Assembly: GCF_001577365.1 (NCBI RefSeq)
Contig: NZ_CP014516.1
Span: forward strand, 1 to 64,000
DNA: 64,000 bases
Direction of reading: 5' to 3'
From: Frondihabitans sp. PAMC 28766
Lineage (GTDB): Bacteria; Actinomycetota; Actinomycetes; Actinomycetales; Microbacteriaceae
Position 1 is the first letter of the stretch; every line of letters begins with the position of its first letter. The translations under genes were made by a program, and so were the position numbers. The notes below the pieces were generated by a model. The model was not told the DNA's origin, ran no database searches, and saw only the letters and a list, made by a program, of their open reading frames with translations. Shown in pieces: positions 33,718-42,039 of this stretch.

Positions 33718-33756
33718 ATTACTTGTAATGACAGTAATGCGGGTAATAGCGCTATT
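33718..33756. repeat. Tandem 9-bp repeats and palindromes, candidate parS or origin site
   Basis: Three head-to-tail 9-mers occur at 33725-33751: GTAATGACA, GTAATGCGG and GTAATAGCG. A 12-bp palindrome AATAGCGCTATT (33745-33756) overlaps the last, and ATTAC-tt-GTAAT (33718-33729) the first. GTAATGACA recurs exactly at 33843-33851, overlapping the parA start. The stretch is AT-rich for this DNA. RHH-type partition proteins bind such short direct repeats upstream of parA. Confidence 0.6.
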
Positions 33757-33845
33757 GACGCCAATGTGATGAATGGCCAGCACGGCGTGGCATCGACGGG
33801 AATTTGCTAATCGCGTCAATACTGTTTTTAGTCTTTATGGAGGTA

Positions 33846-34781
33846 ATGACAACAATGACTGTAAATGTAATCGACCGAGGCGCCCTGGAACGAGTCATCG
33901 CGGTGATTAATGGAAAAGGTGGGGTGCTCAAGACCACATTGACGGCGAACGTCGCCGGCCTTCTGGCGACTAGCGGGTATCGCGTTCTTGTTGTGGATTT
34001 GGACCCGCAAGGCAACCTGGCGGAAGACTTGGGCTACACGGATGACTCGCGGGACGACAAAGGTCGAAGTCTTGCTCAAGCGTTGATGTTTGGTGGGGGA
34101 GCGGCGCCGGTCGTGGGTGTCCGACCGAACCTCGACGTGCTGGTCGGCGGATCCGTATTGGATCAGGCGACGGCCGGCTTATCGTCTCGAGCGAATAAGG
34201 ATCCCGATGGCGCCAAACTCGCTCTAGCGCAGCTGCTTGTTCCCCTGGCGGGGGACTACGACATGATCCTGATCGATTGCCCTCCCGGGGACGAGACGCT
34301 GCAAACGGCGGCGGTCGCAGCGGCACGGTGGGCACTCGTTCCGGTAAAGACGGACAAATCCAGTCGGAAGGGCTTAGGGGCGGTCGCTGCGAGGCTCGAC
34401 GCTGTTCTAGCGATCAATCCGACTCTTGACCTCCTCGGTGTGGTTCTTACTGCGGTGGGATCTGGTGCAACGGCCGTGCAGCGTGAAGCGCGTGAGCAGA
34501 TTGCCGCGTTGTTCAACTCTGACCACGACGTGGTGTTCACGGCAACGGTCAGGCACAGTGAGGCGACGGCGCAGGCAACTCGTGAGCGGGGCCTTTTGGT
34601 GCATGAGCTTGATGAGCAGGTCCGGAAAGGGCCGAAATGGTACGAGATCAGGCGGGGAGACGCGAAGGCGCAGGCGCAGGCGCCTCGGAGCGCATCGTCG
34701 GTGGCTGATGATTTGCAGGCGGTCGCGCAAGAAATTGTCTTCCGGATGACTGCTGCAGAAGCTTTGGAGGTGACCGCATGA
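33846..34781 (+). CDS. parA: Plasmid partition ATPase ParA with altered P-loop
   Basis: GGAGG at 33839-33843 precedes ATG 33846 (used here, 311 aa) and ATG 33855. The ParA fold is clear: INGKGGVLKTTLTANVAGLL, VVDLDPQGNLAEDLGY (Walker A-prime), ILIDCPPGDETLQTAAVAAA (Walker B) and ALVPVKTDKSSRKGL. In the deviant Walker A the usual KGGxGKTT reads KGGVLKTT: Leu28 replaces the conserved Gly (codon ctc, two changes from any Gly codon, so not a single sequencing error). K24 and K29 are kept. The gene overlaps the parB-like gene by 4 bp and is preceded by repeats, so it should segregate the plasmid. Confidence 0.9.
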   Translation: MTTMTVNVIDRGALERVIAVINGKGGVLKTTLTANVAGLLATSGYRVLVVDLDPQGNLAEDLGYTDDSRDDKGRSLAQALMFGGGAAPVVGVRPNLDVLVGGSVLDQATAGLSSRANKDPDGAKLALAQLLVPLAGDYDMILIDCPPGDETLQTAAVAAARWALVPVKTDKSSRKGLGAVAARLDAVLAINPTLDLLGVVLTAVGSGATAVQREAREQIAALFNSDHDVVFTATVRHSEATAQATRERGLLVHELDEQVRKGPKWYEIRRGDAKAQAQAPRSASSVADDLQAVAQEIVFRMTAAEALEVTA

Positions 34782-35221
34782 GCGAAACCCCGGACCGCGC
34801 GATCACGGGCCTTTCCCCTCGTGGGGCTGCCCCGGACTTTTCCCGGCTGCAACGCCGGAACAGACCCGTCGTGCCAGAACCCGCAGTCGTCGAAGTGGAA
34901 CTCATCGAGGAGCCTCCGCCGCCACCGGTGCTCACATCAGAGTTGCCCGCACCGGATCTGCCCGCAGCCGTGCCGACTGTCGTGTCGAAGTTGGCGGTGA
35001 CGGAGCGGGAGAGGGTAACGACGTATCTGGATGGGCGTCTTCGTGCGCGGGCGAGGGAGGCGTACCGGGCAACGAGCCATCTCGAGGGCGACAAGAGCTG
35101 GTCCGATTTTGTGGAGCGGGCAATTCTTGCTGAAGTCACCCGGCGCGAAGCCGCCCATAATGACGGCCGTCCGTATGCCGGTGACGAAACCCCTTTGTCT
35201 CCTGGGAGACCGCTCAAGTAA
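34778..35221 (+). CDS. parB: ParB-like centromere-binding protein, RHH type
   Basis: The 147-aa product overlaps parA by ATGA. The N-terminal 75 residues are Pro/Glu-rich and unstructured (VVEVELIEEPPPPPVL), fitting a ParA-activating tail. The C-terminal 70 (TERERVTTYLDGRLRARARE, EGDKSWSDFVERAILAEVTR) have the strand-helix-helix pattern of RHH partition proteins, with WSDFVERAI as the second helix. It is not a classical HTH ParB. Its likely targets are the short repeats upstream of parA. Confidence 0.8.
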   Translation: MSETPDRAITGLSPRGAAPDFSRLQRRNRPVVPEPAVVEVELIEEPPPPPVLTSELPAPDLPAAVPTVVSKLAVTERERVTTYLDGRLRARAREAYRATSHLEGDKSWSDFVERAILAEVTRREAAHNDGRPYAGDETPLSPGRPLK

Positions 35222-35315
35222 TCCGGTCCCGGATTCGATTTGGAGCAGGACAGAAACAACGATCGACAGGGGCGCCCGGGCGGAAAGTCCTCGTCGCTTC
35301 CACCCCCGCTATCTG

Positions 35316-35343
35316 ACCTCCGATAATGGTCCTTATCGGAAAT
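35316..35343. repeat. dif-like XerC/XerD recombination site
   Basis: Eleven-base half sites ACCTCCGATAA and TTATCGGAAAT flank a 6-base centre TGGTCC. The inner tips ATAA and TTAT, the 11-6-11 spacing, the TG start of the centre and the AAAT outer end are those of chromosomal dif sites, and CCGATAA/TTATCGG is a perfect inverted repeat. Placed in the non-coding gap (35222-35550) after parAB, it could be a plasmid dimer-resolution site. I see no gene in the rest of that gap. Confidence 0.55.
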
Positions 35344-35550
35344 ATCCCGTCTTGTGCCCGTTGTCCGGCGGGACAGGGCCCGGAGGGCCGCACCGATGAT
35401 TGCCGTGCGAAAAGGGGCGGGGGAGTGGGTGACGTCCCCACGGTCGTGGTGTGGCAGGGCGACTTTCCGTCGGCGGTCCTCCCGCCGCGACCCGCGGTCG
35501 AGCGGAAGACAACCCCGGCGCTTCAGTGGGAGCATCTCCTGGTTTTTTAG

Positions 35551-36914
35551 TCAGGGTCGGCGGATCAGGCCTGATCGGGTGAAGACGTCGATGCAGGTGG
35601 GTCGGCGACGGTTGTGGTCGATGGTTTCGGCGAGGAAGGTTTCGAACTCGGTTGCGGCGTCTGGGCCGGCGTGGGTGGCTGCGGTGCGGAGGGCTTTGAG
35701 GATGTTGGCTGCGGTTTTGTAGTTCCGTTTGTCGGTGATGGTGAGAGTGTCGGTGACGAGGTGGCGGTAGATCGGGAGTGTGTCGGCGGGGTGGTTGAGG
35801 GCGTGCCGATCGCAGAGGTTCAGCCAGAGGGTGAGGTGCAGGAGGGACGTGGTGTGGGCGGTGGCGAATTCCCAGGCTTGGTCGACACGGTTTTCGTCGA
35901 GAAGGTACGCGGTGTAACCGGGGGCGTCGTGTTCCGCGAGGCGCGCTTCAGCGGCGTTTTGTTCCTGCTGCCAGACACCCGTCTGCTCGGCGGTGTGTCG
36001 CAGGCTCGCGAATGAGGTCGCGGTGGGGAAGCGGGTGAACCAGTCGCGGCGTATGGTGACGGCCCGTTCGGTGTCGTCCCGGTTGAAGGCGTCCGTGACG
36101 AGGAAGGTGGCCAGGGCGGTATCCCAGCCGCGCTGATCCATGACGACGCCGTGCTTGGCGTAGGTGACGGCGTCCTCGTGGAGGCCGGCTTCTTCCAGGT
36201 CGTTGACCAGGCGTAGCGCGCGCATGGGGTTCTCTGGCTCGCCGCCGTGCGCGGTGAGGATCGCGTCCCGGTCACGGTCAAGGACCGCAAGGCGTGTGAG
36301 GGGGTAGGAACCGTGCGGGCCGAGGTTCAGCCCGGTAACCGCGTGCCGGTAGTGTTCGACGCTTTTCTGGGTGAGCCCTGGGGCGTAGGCGATGATGTCG
36401 GGGTCGAAGAAGTCCTGGGTTCCGCCGTACCGGTAGGCGATGATCCAACGGATGAGGCGTGTTTGTTCGGCCTGGCTGAGCGGGGGAGCGCGGTGCGGGT
36501 GGCGGTGGCATGCGCGTGCAGAAGCGTGGTGATGATGTCGCCTTGAGCACCGGAGGAGTCATCGGATTTTAAGATCGCCCGTGTGCCAAGGGTGATGGCC
36601 CGTTCAATGACTGGGATCAGGGGTGCTGTGCCGCGGGTGGCGGCGTCTGCGAGCAGTTCGACGGTGTCGAAGCAGTTGTCCGCGTACTCGTTCGCCTGCC
36701 GGTAGTCGTAGAACCTCCGTCGCGGCGTCATTAGCTGATCCACGATCGCACGCAGGTCTACGGGATCGCGCCGTCGGGCTGCGCGTTGCACGGCTAACCA
36801 GTCGCCGAGCCCTGCCACGCGGGTGGCGGCCGCAGCGATGACATCTCGAAGCTCGTCGGCGTCGAGGTCATCAAGCCACATGGTGTCGGACGGTGCCGGA
36901 TCGGGTGTGCCCAC
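35551..36914 (-). pseudogene. SWIM-family-like protein, N-terminally short and frameshifted
   Basis: The first part (from GTG 36914, or ATG 36881) reads MWLDDLDADELRDVIAAAA, then VDQLMTPRRRFYDYRQANEYADNCFDTVELLADA and GTRAILKSDDSSGAQGDI, which match the C-terminal half of actinobacterial SWIM zinc-finger proteins. The frame then breaks at a run of five G (36482-36486). In the next frame the protein continues without loss (LSQAEQTRLIRWIIAYRYGG, YRHAVTGLNLGPHGSYPLTR, MRALRLVNDLEEAGLHEDAV) to the stop at 35551. The SWIM zinc finger itself (CxCxnCxH) is absent, so this is a truncated copy. The break is a homopolymer indel, genuine or technical. An IS3 element lies 60 bp beyond its 5-prime end. 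Confidence 0.7.
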
Positions 36915-37040
36915 CCGCCCATTCTCGCCGATCCCGGGGCTGCTGTCGCGTTCACGCTGACTCCATCCAGGGTGGGGCCTTGACCCTGGATTTTGGACAC
37001 GCTGATTCCAGCACGCTGCTGGGGAAGCGAGAATTCAAGG

Positions 37041-37370
37041 ATGGCAAGGAAGAATTACACGGATGAGTTTCGTCGGCGGGCGGTGGAGTTGTATGAGTCG
37101 GCGCCGGGCGCGACGCTCAAGGGCATCGCCGTCGATCTCGGGATCTCCCGCGGTGCGTTGAAGGAATGGGTCGGCAACCTCGGCTCCGGGATGATCACCG
37201 TTGGTGCGTCGACGGTGTCGACGGCGGGGCGGCCGGAGTCGCAGTCGGCGCGGATCGTGCGCCTCGAGGCGGAGAACGTCGCGTTGACGGCCGAGGCTCG
37301 CAAGCTGGCGACGGAGCGGGACATTCTGCGTCAGGCGGCGAAGTATTTCGCCGGGGAGACGAACTGGTGA
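37041..37370 (+). CDS. IS3-family transposase OrfA
   Basis: ATG at 37041 (MARKNYTDEFRRRAVELYES) gives 109 aa. It has an HTH_Tnp_1 domain (IAVDLGISRGALKEWV) and a C-terminal leucine-zipper helix (ARIVRLEAENVALTAEARKL) that ends LRQAAKYFAGETNW, the standard OrfA end. The stop overlaps the orfB GTG. Confidence 0.95.
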   Translation: MARKNYTDEFRRRAVELYESAPGATLKGIAVDLGISRGALKEWVGNLGSGMITVGASTVSTAGRPESQSARIVRLEAENVALTAEARKLATERDILRQAAKYFAGETNW

Positions 37371-38275
37371 ACCGCTTCCAGTTCGTCGAGGATCACAAGG
37401 ACGCCTATGGCGTGAAGCGGTTGTGTGAGGTTATCGAGGTCGCCCGGTCATCGTTTTACGCGTGGCTCGCCGCCGCGCCGGGACGGTCAGCGAGAGTAGC
37501 GGCGGACGAGGTGTTGGCCGAACGGATCCGGGTGGTGCAGGACCCGGAGCAGGGCGGAGATCGTGCCTACGGGGCACCCAGGGTCACTGCTGACCTCAAC
37601 GAGGGCGCGGCGCCCGAGGAGCGGGTGAACCGCAAACGCGTCGCGAGGGTGATGCGGGAGCACCAGTTGGCCGGGATCCGGCTGCGCCGCCGGGTCACGA
37701 CGACGATCCCTGACCAGTCAGGGCGGCGGTTCCCTGATCTGGTCCAGCGGGACTTCACCGCGGCTGAGCCGAACCAGCGGTATGTGGGCGACATTACCTA
37801 CCTGCCGATCGGTGACGGCAGCAACCTCTACCTCGCGACCGTGATCGACCTGTGTTCCCGCAAGCTCGCGGGTTGGCAGATCGCGGACCACATGCGCGTC
37901 GGGCTCGTCGAAGACGCCCTCCACGTCGCGGCCCACGACCGCGGCAGTCTCGCTGGCGCGGTGTTTCACAGCGACCACGGGTCGGTGTACACCTCGAAGG
38001 CCTACGTGACCCTCTGCAAGGAGTTGAAGGTGACCCAGTCGATGGGCGGGATCGGGTCAAGCGCCGACAACTCGCTCGCGGAGAGCTTCAACGCGACCCT
38101 CAAACGCGAGCTCCTTGAAGGCCGGCCGACGTTCCCCGACCAGGGCACCGCGTACCGGGCCGTGTTCCGGTGGGCGAACCGCTACAACACCCGCCGCCGC
38201 CACTCCGCGATCGGCAACATCAGCCCGAACGCCTACGAAGCAGCCCTGTCCGCTAGCCTCACCGAAGCGGCATAA
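37367..38275 (+). CDS. IS3-family transposase OrfB
   Basis: GTG at 37367 overlaps the orfA stop (GTGA). The 302-aa product begins MNRFQFVEDHKDAYGVKRLC, has an HTH_21-type segment (RAYGAPRVTADLNE, RVNRKRVARVMREHQLAGI), and the rve DDE core: Asp in YVGDITYLP, Asp in FHSDHGSVYTS and Glu in NSLAESFNATLKRELL. All catalytic residues are present, so the element should be active. OrfB may also be made as an OrfAB fusion by frameshifting. Confidence 0.95.
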   Translation: MNRFQFVEDHKDAYGVKRLCEVIEVARSSFYAWLAAAPGRSARVAADEVLAERIRVVQDPEQGGDRAYGAPRVTADLNEGAAPEERVNRKRVARVMREHQLAGIRLRRRVTTTIPDQSGRRFPDLVQRDFTAAEPNQRYVGDITYLPIGDGSNLYLATVIDLCSRKLAGWQIADHMRVGLVEDALHVAAHDRGSLAGAVFHSDHGSVYTSKAYVTLCKELKVTQSMGGIGSSADNSLAESFNATLKRELLEGRPTFPDQGTAYRAVFRWANRYNTRRRHSAIGNISPNAYEAALSASLTEAA

Positions 38276-38577
38276 CCGAAATGACACCGTGTCCACAATC
38301 CGGGGCCAAGGCCCGTGGGGTGAGTGTCTAGGCGGGGATTCGTCGCTCCCGGAGTTCTTGCCAATAACAGCCGGGTTGCCGTCGTCGGGTAGAGAAAATA
38401 TTGCCCGGACGGTGCAGGCCCTTTCATCCCGACCGTGCCCGCGTCGAGGTAGTGAGTTCCGGCGCGGCTCAGCCCTCGAAGCGGCCCCGCTGCGCGACCT
38501 CAACCTGTCACCTAACCGTGCAGCAGCCCCGTCTACGTCGATCATCTCGAGTGTGGCATCAAGTCATGAGGGATCTC

Positions 38578-39823
38578 GGGCGGTTTCTACCGGTCGTTGC
38601 GAATCTTCGAGAAGGAGATTCACATGCCCCGTGGTGGAGCGAACCGTGCCAGTCTCGCCGTGAAGCGGCGGTACTTCGAGCTGATCAGGCAAGGCCTGTC
38701 CGGCTATGCCGCGTCGACGGAGGTGGGTGTGTCGCTCAGTTGCGGGTCGTTGTGGTTCATCGACGCTGGCAGCGTGCACGTCCACGAAATTGCCCCCGTC
38801 AATCCTCGATACTTCAGCCAGGACGACCGGATTGAGATTGCTGAGGGGCTTGCTGCTGGTGAAGCGGTGAAAGGCATCGCGGCACGGATCGGCAAGAGCT
38901 TCCAGAGCGTGTATCGGGAGATCTCGAGGAACCGGAAAGAGAACGGCCGCTACCAGCCGTGGTTCGCCCACAACCAGGCGCACCAGCGACGCCGCCGACC
39001 CCGCCGCCGACTATTTGAGGCTGATCTCAAACTTCGGGAGGTGATCGCTCAGAAGCTGCAGAAGCGGTGGTCGCCGGAGCAGATCAGTCGTTGGCTCAAG
39101 CGCCGGTATCCTCGCCGGCCGGGCTGGCATGTCTGCCACGAGACAATTTACGACGGCATCTATCGAAGCCTGATCGTCCCGGCAAACCCCGCGAATCTGC
39201 GGACCGCACGTGTGTATCGGCACCAGCACGGCCGGGGACGCTCGAGGACGGGGTCCCTGAAACAATCCACGACGATGAAGTCGATCCACGACCGGCCCGC
39301 GCATGTTGAGTCCCGCCGGTACGCCGGTAGCTGGGAGGGTGACCTCATCATCGGTGCGTGGCAACGATCCTCGATCATTACGCTCATTGACCGGCGCACC
39401 CGCGTGACAAAACTTGTCCGTGTGGGGGATGACCATTCCGCCCAGACCGTCGGGGATGCTCTGATCAGTGCGTTCCGACACTTGCCTGCAAGCCTGAGAC
39501 GCACGCTGACGTGGGATCAGGGCAATGAACTGTTCCACCACCCCCGGATCGAGGAAGCTACCGGGATCAAGATTTACTTCGCGGACGCGCACTCGCCCTG
39601 GCAACGCGGCTCCAACGAGAACCTCAACGGGCTCCTCCGGCAATATTTTCCGAAAGGAACCGATCTCAGTCAATGGTCCCAGGAGCACCTCGACAGTGTC
39701 GCCCAGGAACTGAACGACAGGCCGCGGAAGGTCCTCGGAGACCTCACCCCACACCAGGCCATGCGACGCTTAGGACACACGAAACGAACACACCTCATTC
39801 GCAACGACCGCTAGAAACCGCCC
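38578..39823 (+). mobile_element. IS30-family insertion sequence
   Basis: The ends are 27-bp inverted repeats starting GGGCGGTTTCTA and ending CGGTCGTTGCGAAT, with one mismatch (38578-38604 and 39797-39823). No direct repeat flanks them (ctc on the left, cgt on the right), and the right flank is the interior of another IS. This indicates a deletion or rearrangement after insertion. The 260 bp to the left (38318-38577) contain no supported gene. Confidence 0.9.
38624..39814 (+). CDS. IS30-family transposase
   Basis: ATG at 38624 has an excellent ribosome site (gaaggagattcac). The 396-aa product has the IS30 N-terminal HTH (DDRIEIAEGLAAGEAVKGIA, ARIGKSFQSVYREISRN), the linker RWSPEQISRWLKRRYP and CHETIYDGIYR, and the DDE core WEGDLIIGAWQRSSIITLID, then DQGNELFHHPRI, and NENLNGLLRQYFPKGTDLS with the catalytic Glu. 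Length is normal and nothing is missing. Confidence 0.95.
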   Translation: MPRGGANRASLAVKRRYFELIRQGLSGYAASTEVGVSLSCGSLWFIDAGSVHVHEIAPVNPRYFSQDDRIEIAEGLAAGEAVKGIAARIGKSFQSVYREISRNRKENGRYQPWFAHNQAHQRRRRPRRRLFEADLKLREVIAQKLQKRWSPEQISRWLKRRYPRRPGWHVCHETIYDGIYRSLIVPANPANLRTARVYRHQHGRGRSRTGSLKQSTTMKSIHDRPAHVESRRYAGSWEGDLIIGAWQRSSIITLIDRRTRVTKLVRVGDDHSAQTVGDALISAFRHLPASLRRTLTWDQGNELFHHPRIEEATGIKIYFADAHSPWQRGSNENLNGLLRQYFPKGTDLSQWSQEHLDSVAQELNDRPRKVLGDLTPHQAMRRLGHTKRTHLIRNDR

Positions 39824-40074
39824 CGTCATGGGGCTGTTCAAAAACGAAGCGATCCGCAACGGCTCACCGTTCCGGACGGGCGCCCTTAAGGGCCTCGCGG
39901 ACGTCGAAGAAGTCACCTTCGACTGGGTCTCCTGGTACAACAACGACCGCCTGCACTCGTTCCTCGGCGACGTTCCGCCCGATGAATTCGAGGCCAACTA
40001 TTACGCTGGTAAAACCGGCCCGTCAGCCGACGAAGCCGCCAACATAACGGCGGCATGAAAACCGGGACGGTTCA
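39824..40074 (+). pseudogene. IS3-family OrfB 3-prime remnant with right end
   Basis: The frame to TGA at 40056-40058 reads GLFKNEAIRNGSPFRTGALK, VTFDWVSWYNNDRLHSFLGD and VPPDEFEANYYAGK, the last 76 codons of an OrfB of the IS3 group; this is a different IS from 36975-38314. The right IS end (its reverse complement starts TGAACCG) lies at 40058-40074. The 5-prime part was removed by the IS30 element. Confidence 0.88.
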
Positions 40075-40344
40075 GAGTTCTGTGATGTCACCATCCGCCG
40101 AGACCGACAGTTCGTCGTCGAAGACGCCCTCACCGACCCCCGATACTCCCACTACAGCCTCGTCACAGGGGACCCCGGTGTCCGCTTCTACGCCGGCTAC
40201 CCCATCGAGTCGCCCGACGGGCAACGAATCGGGGCCCTCTGTGTCATGGACTCCTGCCCCCGAACCTTCACCGACGAAGACGCCCAGCTTCTCCGCGGCC
40301 TCGCCCAGAAAGCACAAGAAGAACTCTGGCCATCCATCAGTTGA
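40075..40344 (+). pseudogene. 3-prime fragment of a GAF-domain protein
   Basis: Directly after the IS3 right end an open frame encodes the second half of a GAF domain: EFCDVTIRRDRQFVVEDALT, DPRYSHYSLVTGDPGVRFYA, GYPIESPDGQRIGALCVMDS, ending LRGLAQKAQEELWPSIS. This is the form seen in GAF sensor proteins and diguanylate cyclases. The IS3 insertion replaced the upstream part, and no start remains. Other GAF proteins lie nearby (42.9-44.4, 50.1-53.4 kb), but this fragment is of a different GAF subtype. Confidence 0.8.
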
Positions 40345-40433
40345 GGTCCTCATATCAGACCCACTCCCGACGATCCGAATAGTCGTCGATAAGGTCACGA
40401 CCGCGGCAAACTAAGAGCAGCCCAGCTATTAGG

Positions 40434-40735
40434 GGGTTCTTGGCCGAGCTGTTGTTGGCCGAGTGCGACGACCGCGACCGTCGGTGCTCCGTCCGCCGCG
40501 TAAGTGCGGCCGGGTTCCCCGGGATAAGTGGCTCGGGCACTGCGAATTTGACGCGAACACGAACATCAACCTCGCGACCATCAACACCCTCGCCACCGGC
40601 GACTGGGTCCGGCGCGGCCAGCTACTGTGCCTCATCGGTGATTCCGGCACCGGCAAGTTGCATCTGCTCATCGGCTTCGGCACCGCGGCGGCCGAGAAAG
40701 GGTTCCGGGTCAAATACACGCTCGTCGCCCATCTG
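40434..40735 (+). pseudogene. IstB (IS21 helper ATPase) remnant
   Basis: The fragment reads FLAELLLAECDDRDRR in one frame and then, after a frameshift in ttccccggg near 40520, RDKWLGHCEFDANTNINLAT and CLIGDSGTGKLHLLIGFGTA in another. In IstB the P-loop is GDSGTGKSHL; here Ser is Leu. Both ends of the gene are missing and no IstA is present. Confidence 0.85.
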
Positions 40736-40775
40736 GGCGTTGGAGTCCGGATTGCCCTAGAACGGGGGCCGGGAT

Positions 40776-40822
40776 CGGTGTAGCGTCGGGAACGGTCGCC
40801 CCAGTCCTAGGTCGCCAGATCA
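40776..40822 (+). repeat. 47-bp repeated non-coding motif, copy 1
   Basis: It shares GGTGTAGCGT, then GCCCC, GTCCTAGGTCGC and AGATCAG with copy 2 at 44429-44475, without gaps, 37 of 47 identical. It lies 302 bp upstream of the gene at 41124. The rest of the 390-bp gap (40736-41123) shows nothing else I can name. Confidence 0.7.
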
Positions 40823-41123
40823 GTGCGTGTGTTCCGTCTGACTCTGTGCGGAGGGTTCGCTCGCGCATTACCATCACGTTTCTTCGTTGGCGGTTTGGTG
40901 CCGCCTCGTAGCCAGGAAAACTGCTGGTCGGCAACTTAGGCGAAATCTGGAACTCGCCGCCCACGCCCGCCCTCACCGCCCGTTGTCGTCACGTTCGTGT
41001 TGACCCGGTGGTTTCCGACAACCCCGAGCGGCGGCGACACCGGCCGCCGCATCGATACCGACCCGTTGACCGTGCGTTCCGTACGCCGTGACGGCAGGCC
41101 CGAGCTTTGGAAGAGAGCACACA

Positions 41124-41750
41124 ATGTTCGCTCCACTCACCAACACCACATTCGCCCACCCGGTCCCGGTTCGAAATGTCCCGACCGATCGTGACGCCCG
41201 GACCGAAGCCGATCGGACGAGCGCCCGGAATCGGATGAAGTACATCGCGTCACAGTTTGCGACCACGGACCAGTCCGCTACCGGGGTGGAGATCGCGGCG
41301 GCGTTTCATGATTACGTCACGGACTCCGACGACACTTTCGCTTCGCTCCTCCTGGCCCGACCTGCCGGGCGACGCCCGGGAGTGCCTGCGCTGGCCTTCA
41401 TCGCGGAACCGGAATGCGGGACAGTGTTTGTTGCCCGGCACATCGCGGCCGCTCTCGTCGCCCACAACTTCGTCGCCGTGTCTCTTCTCCGCACCGACGA
41501 TCCGATTACGACGAGGATGATCCGGGTCTTGGAAGACATCGTCCCGGACGTGTTCCTCGCGGTCTCAAAAAACGGTCGCGACGTTTGGGATGGTGTTCCT
41601 GCGGCGAGTGTTGTCGCCGTCCTGACGCCGACGGGCGTCTTCTTCGAGGCTCGTGAAGCCGTCCGGTTCGACCCCAGCCTGTCGCCGTCCGCCGCCCGCC
41701 GCACCCTCGTCGCCACTTACACCCCACGACGCTCTGAGGTTGCCTGGTAA
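41124..41750 (+). CDS. Hypothetical protein, 208 aa
   Basis: ATG at 41124 (MFAPLTNTTFAHPVPVRNVP) follows GGAAGAGAG. The product is soluble, alpha/beta (FASLLLARPAGRRPGVPALA, FVARHIAAALVAHNFVAVSL, ASVVAVLTPTGVFFEAREAV), with no motif or membrane segment I recognise. It follows IS remnants and a 47-bp repeated motif that also precedes the small ORF at 44572, which may mean a shared promoter. Codon use looks normal for the window. Confidence 0.6.
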   Translation: MFAPLTNTTFAHPVPVRNVPTDRDARTEADRTSARNRMKYIASQFATTDQSATGVEIAAAFHDYVTDSDDTFASLLLARPAGRRPGVPALAFIAEPECGTVFVARHIAAALVAHNFVAVSLLRTDDPITTRMIRVLEDIVPDVFLAVSKNGRDVWDGVPAASVVAVLTPTGVFFEAREAVRFDPSLSPSAARRTLVATYTPRRSEVAW

Positions 41751-42039
41751 GCAGTCGCCTCCGACGGCGTTCGTGAAGTACCTCCGTCCGCCGTTCACCG
41801 TGCCTGGCCCAATGTGCACGAGGACGGGGTGGGACCAAAGCCTCTGGCTCCGTCGAGCAAATGTCGTTTAGGTGGTCGTGTGAGTCGCAACTGTCGTGGA
41901 CGTCTTTCTTTGAGTGCCGCGAGCGGTGCTGACATCCGTCGACCCGATCCTCGCTCACCGAATCCAGTTCACATTCTAGAATCGCAATCGGTTCAACCGC
42001 TCTTTGCACTTACCGGCTTACGGGAAAAAGGGGAACAGG

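Larger units (their letters stand above)
36975..38314 (+). mobile_element. IS3-family insertion sequence, apparently intact
   Basis: Terminal inverted repeats of about 30 bp start GGGCCTTG and share GGATT and TGGACACG blocks (25 of 30 identical). The left is at 36975-37004 and the right at 38285-38314. The element is flanked by the 3-bp direct repeat gtg (36972-36974, 38315-38317), the normal IS3 target duplication. Length 1340 bp with overlapping orfA and orfB. Confidence 0.92.
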
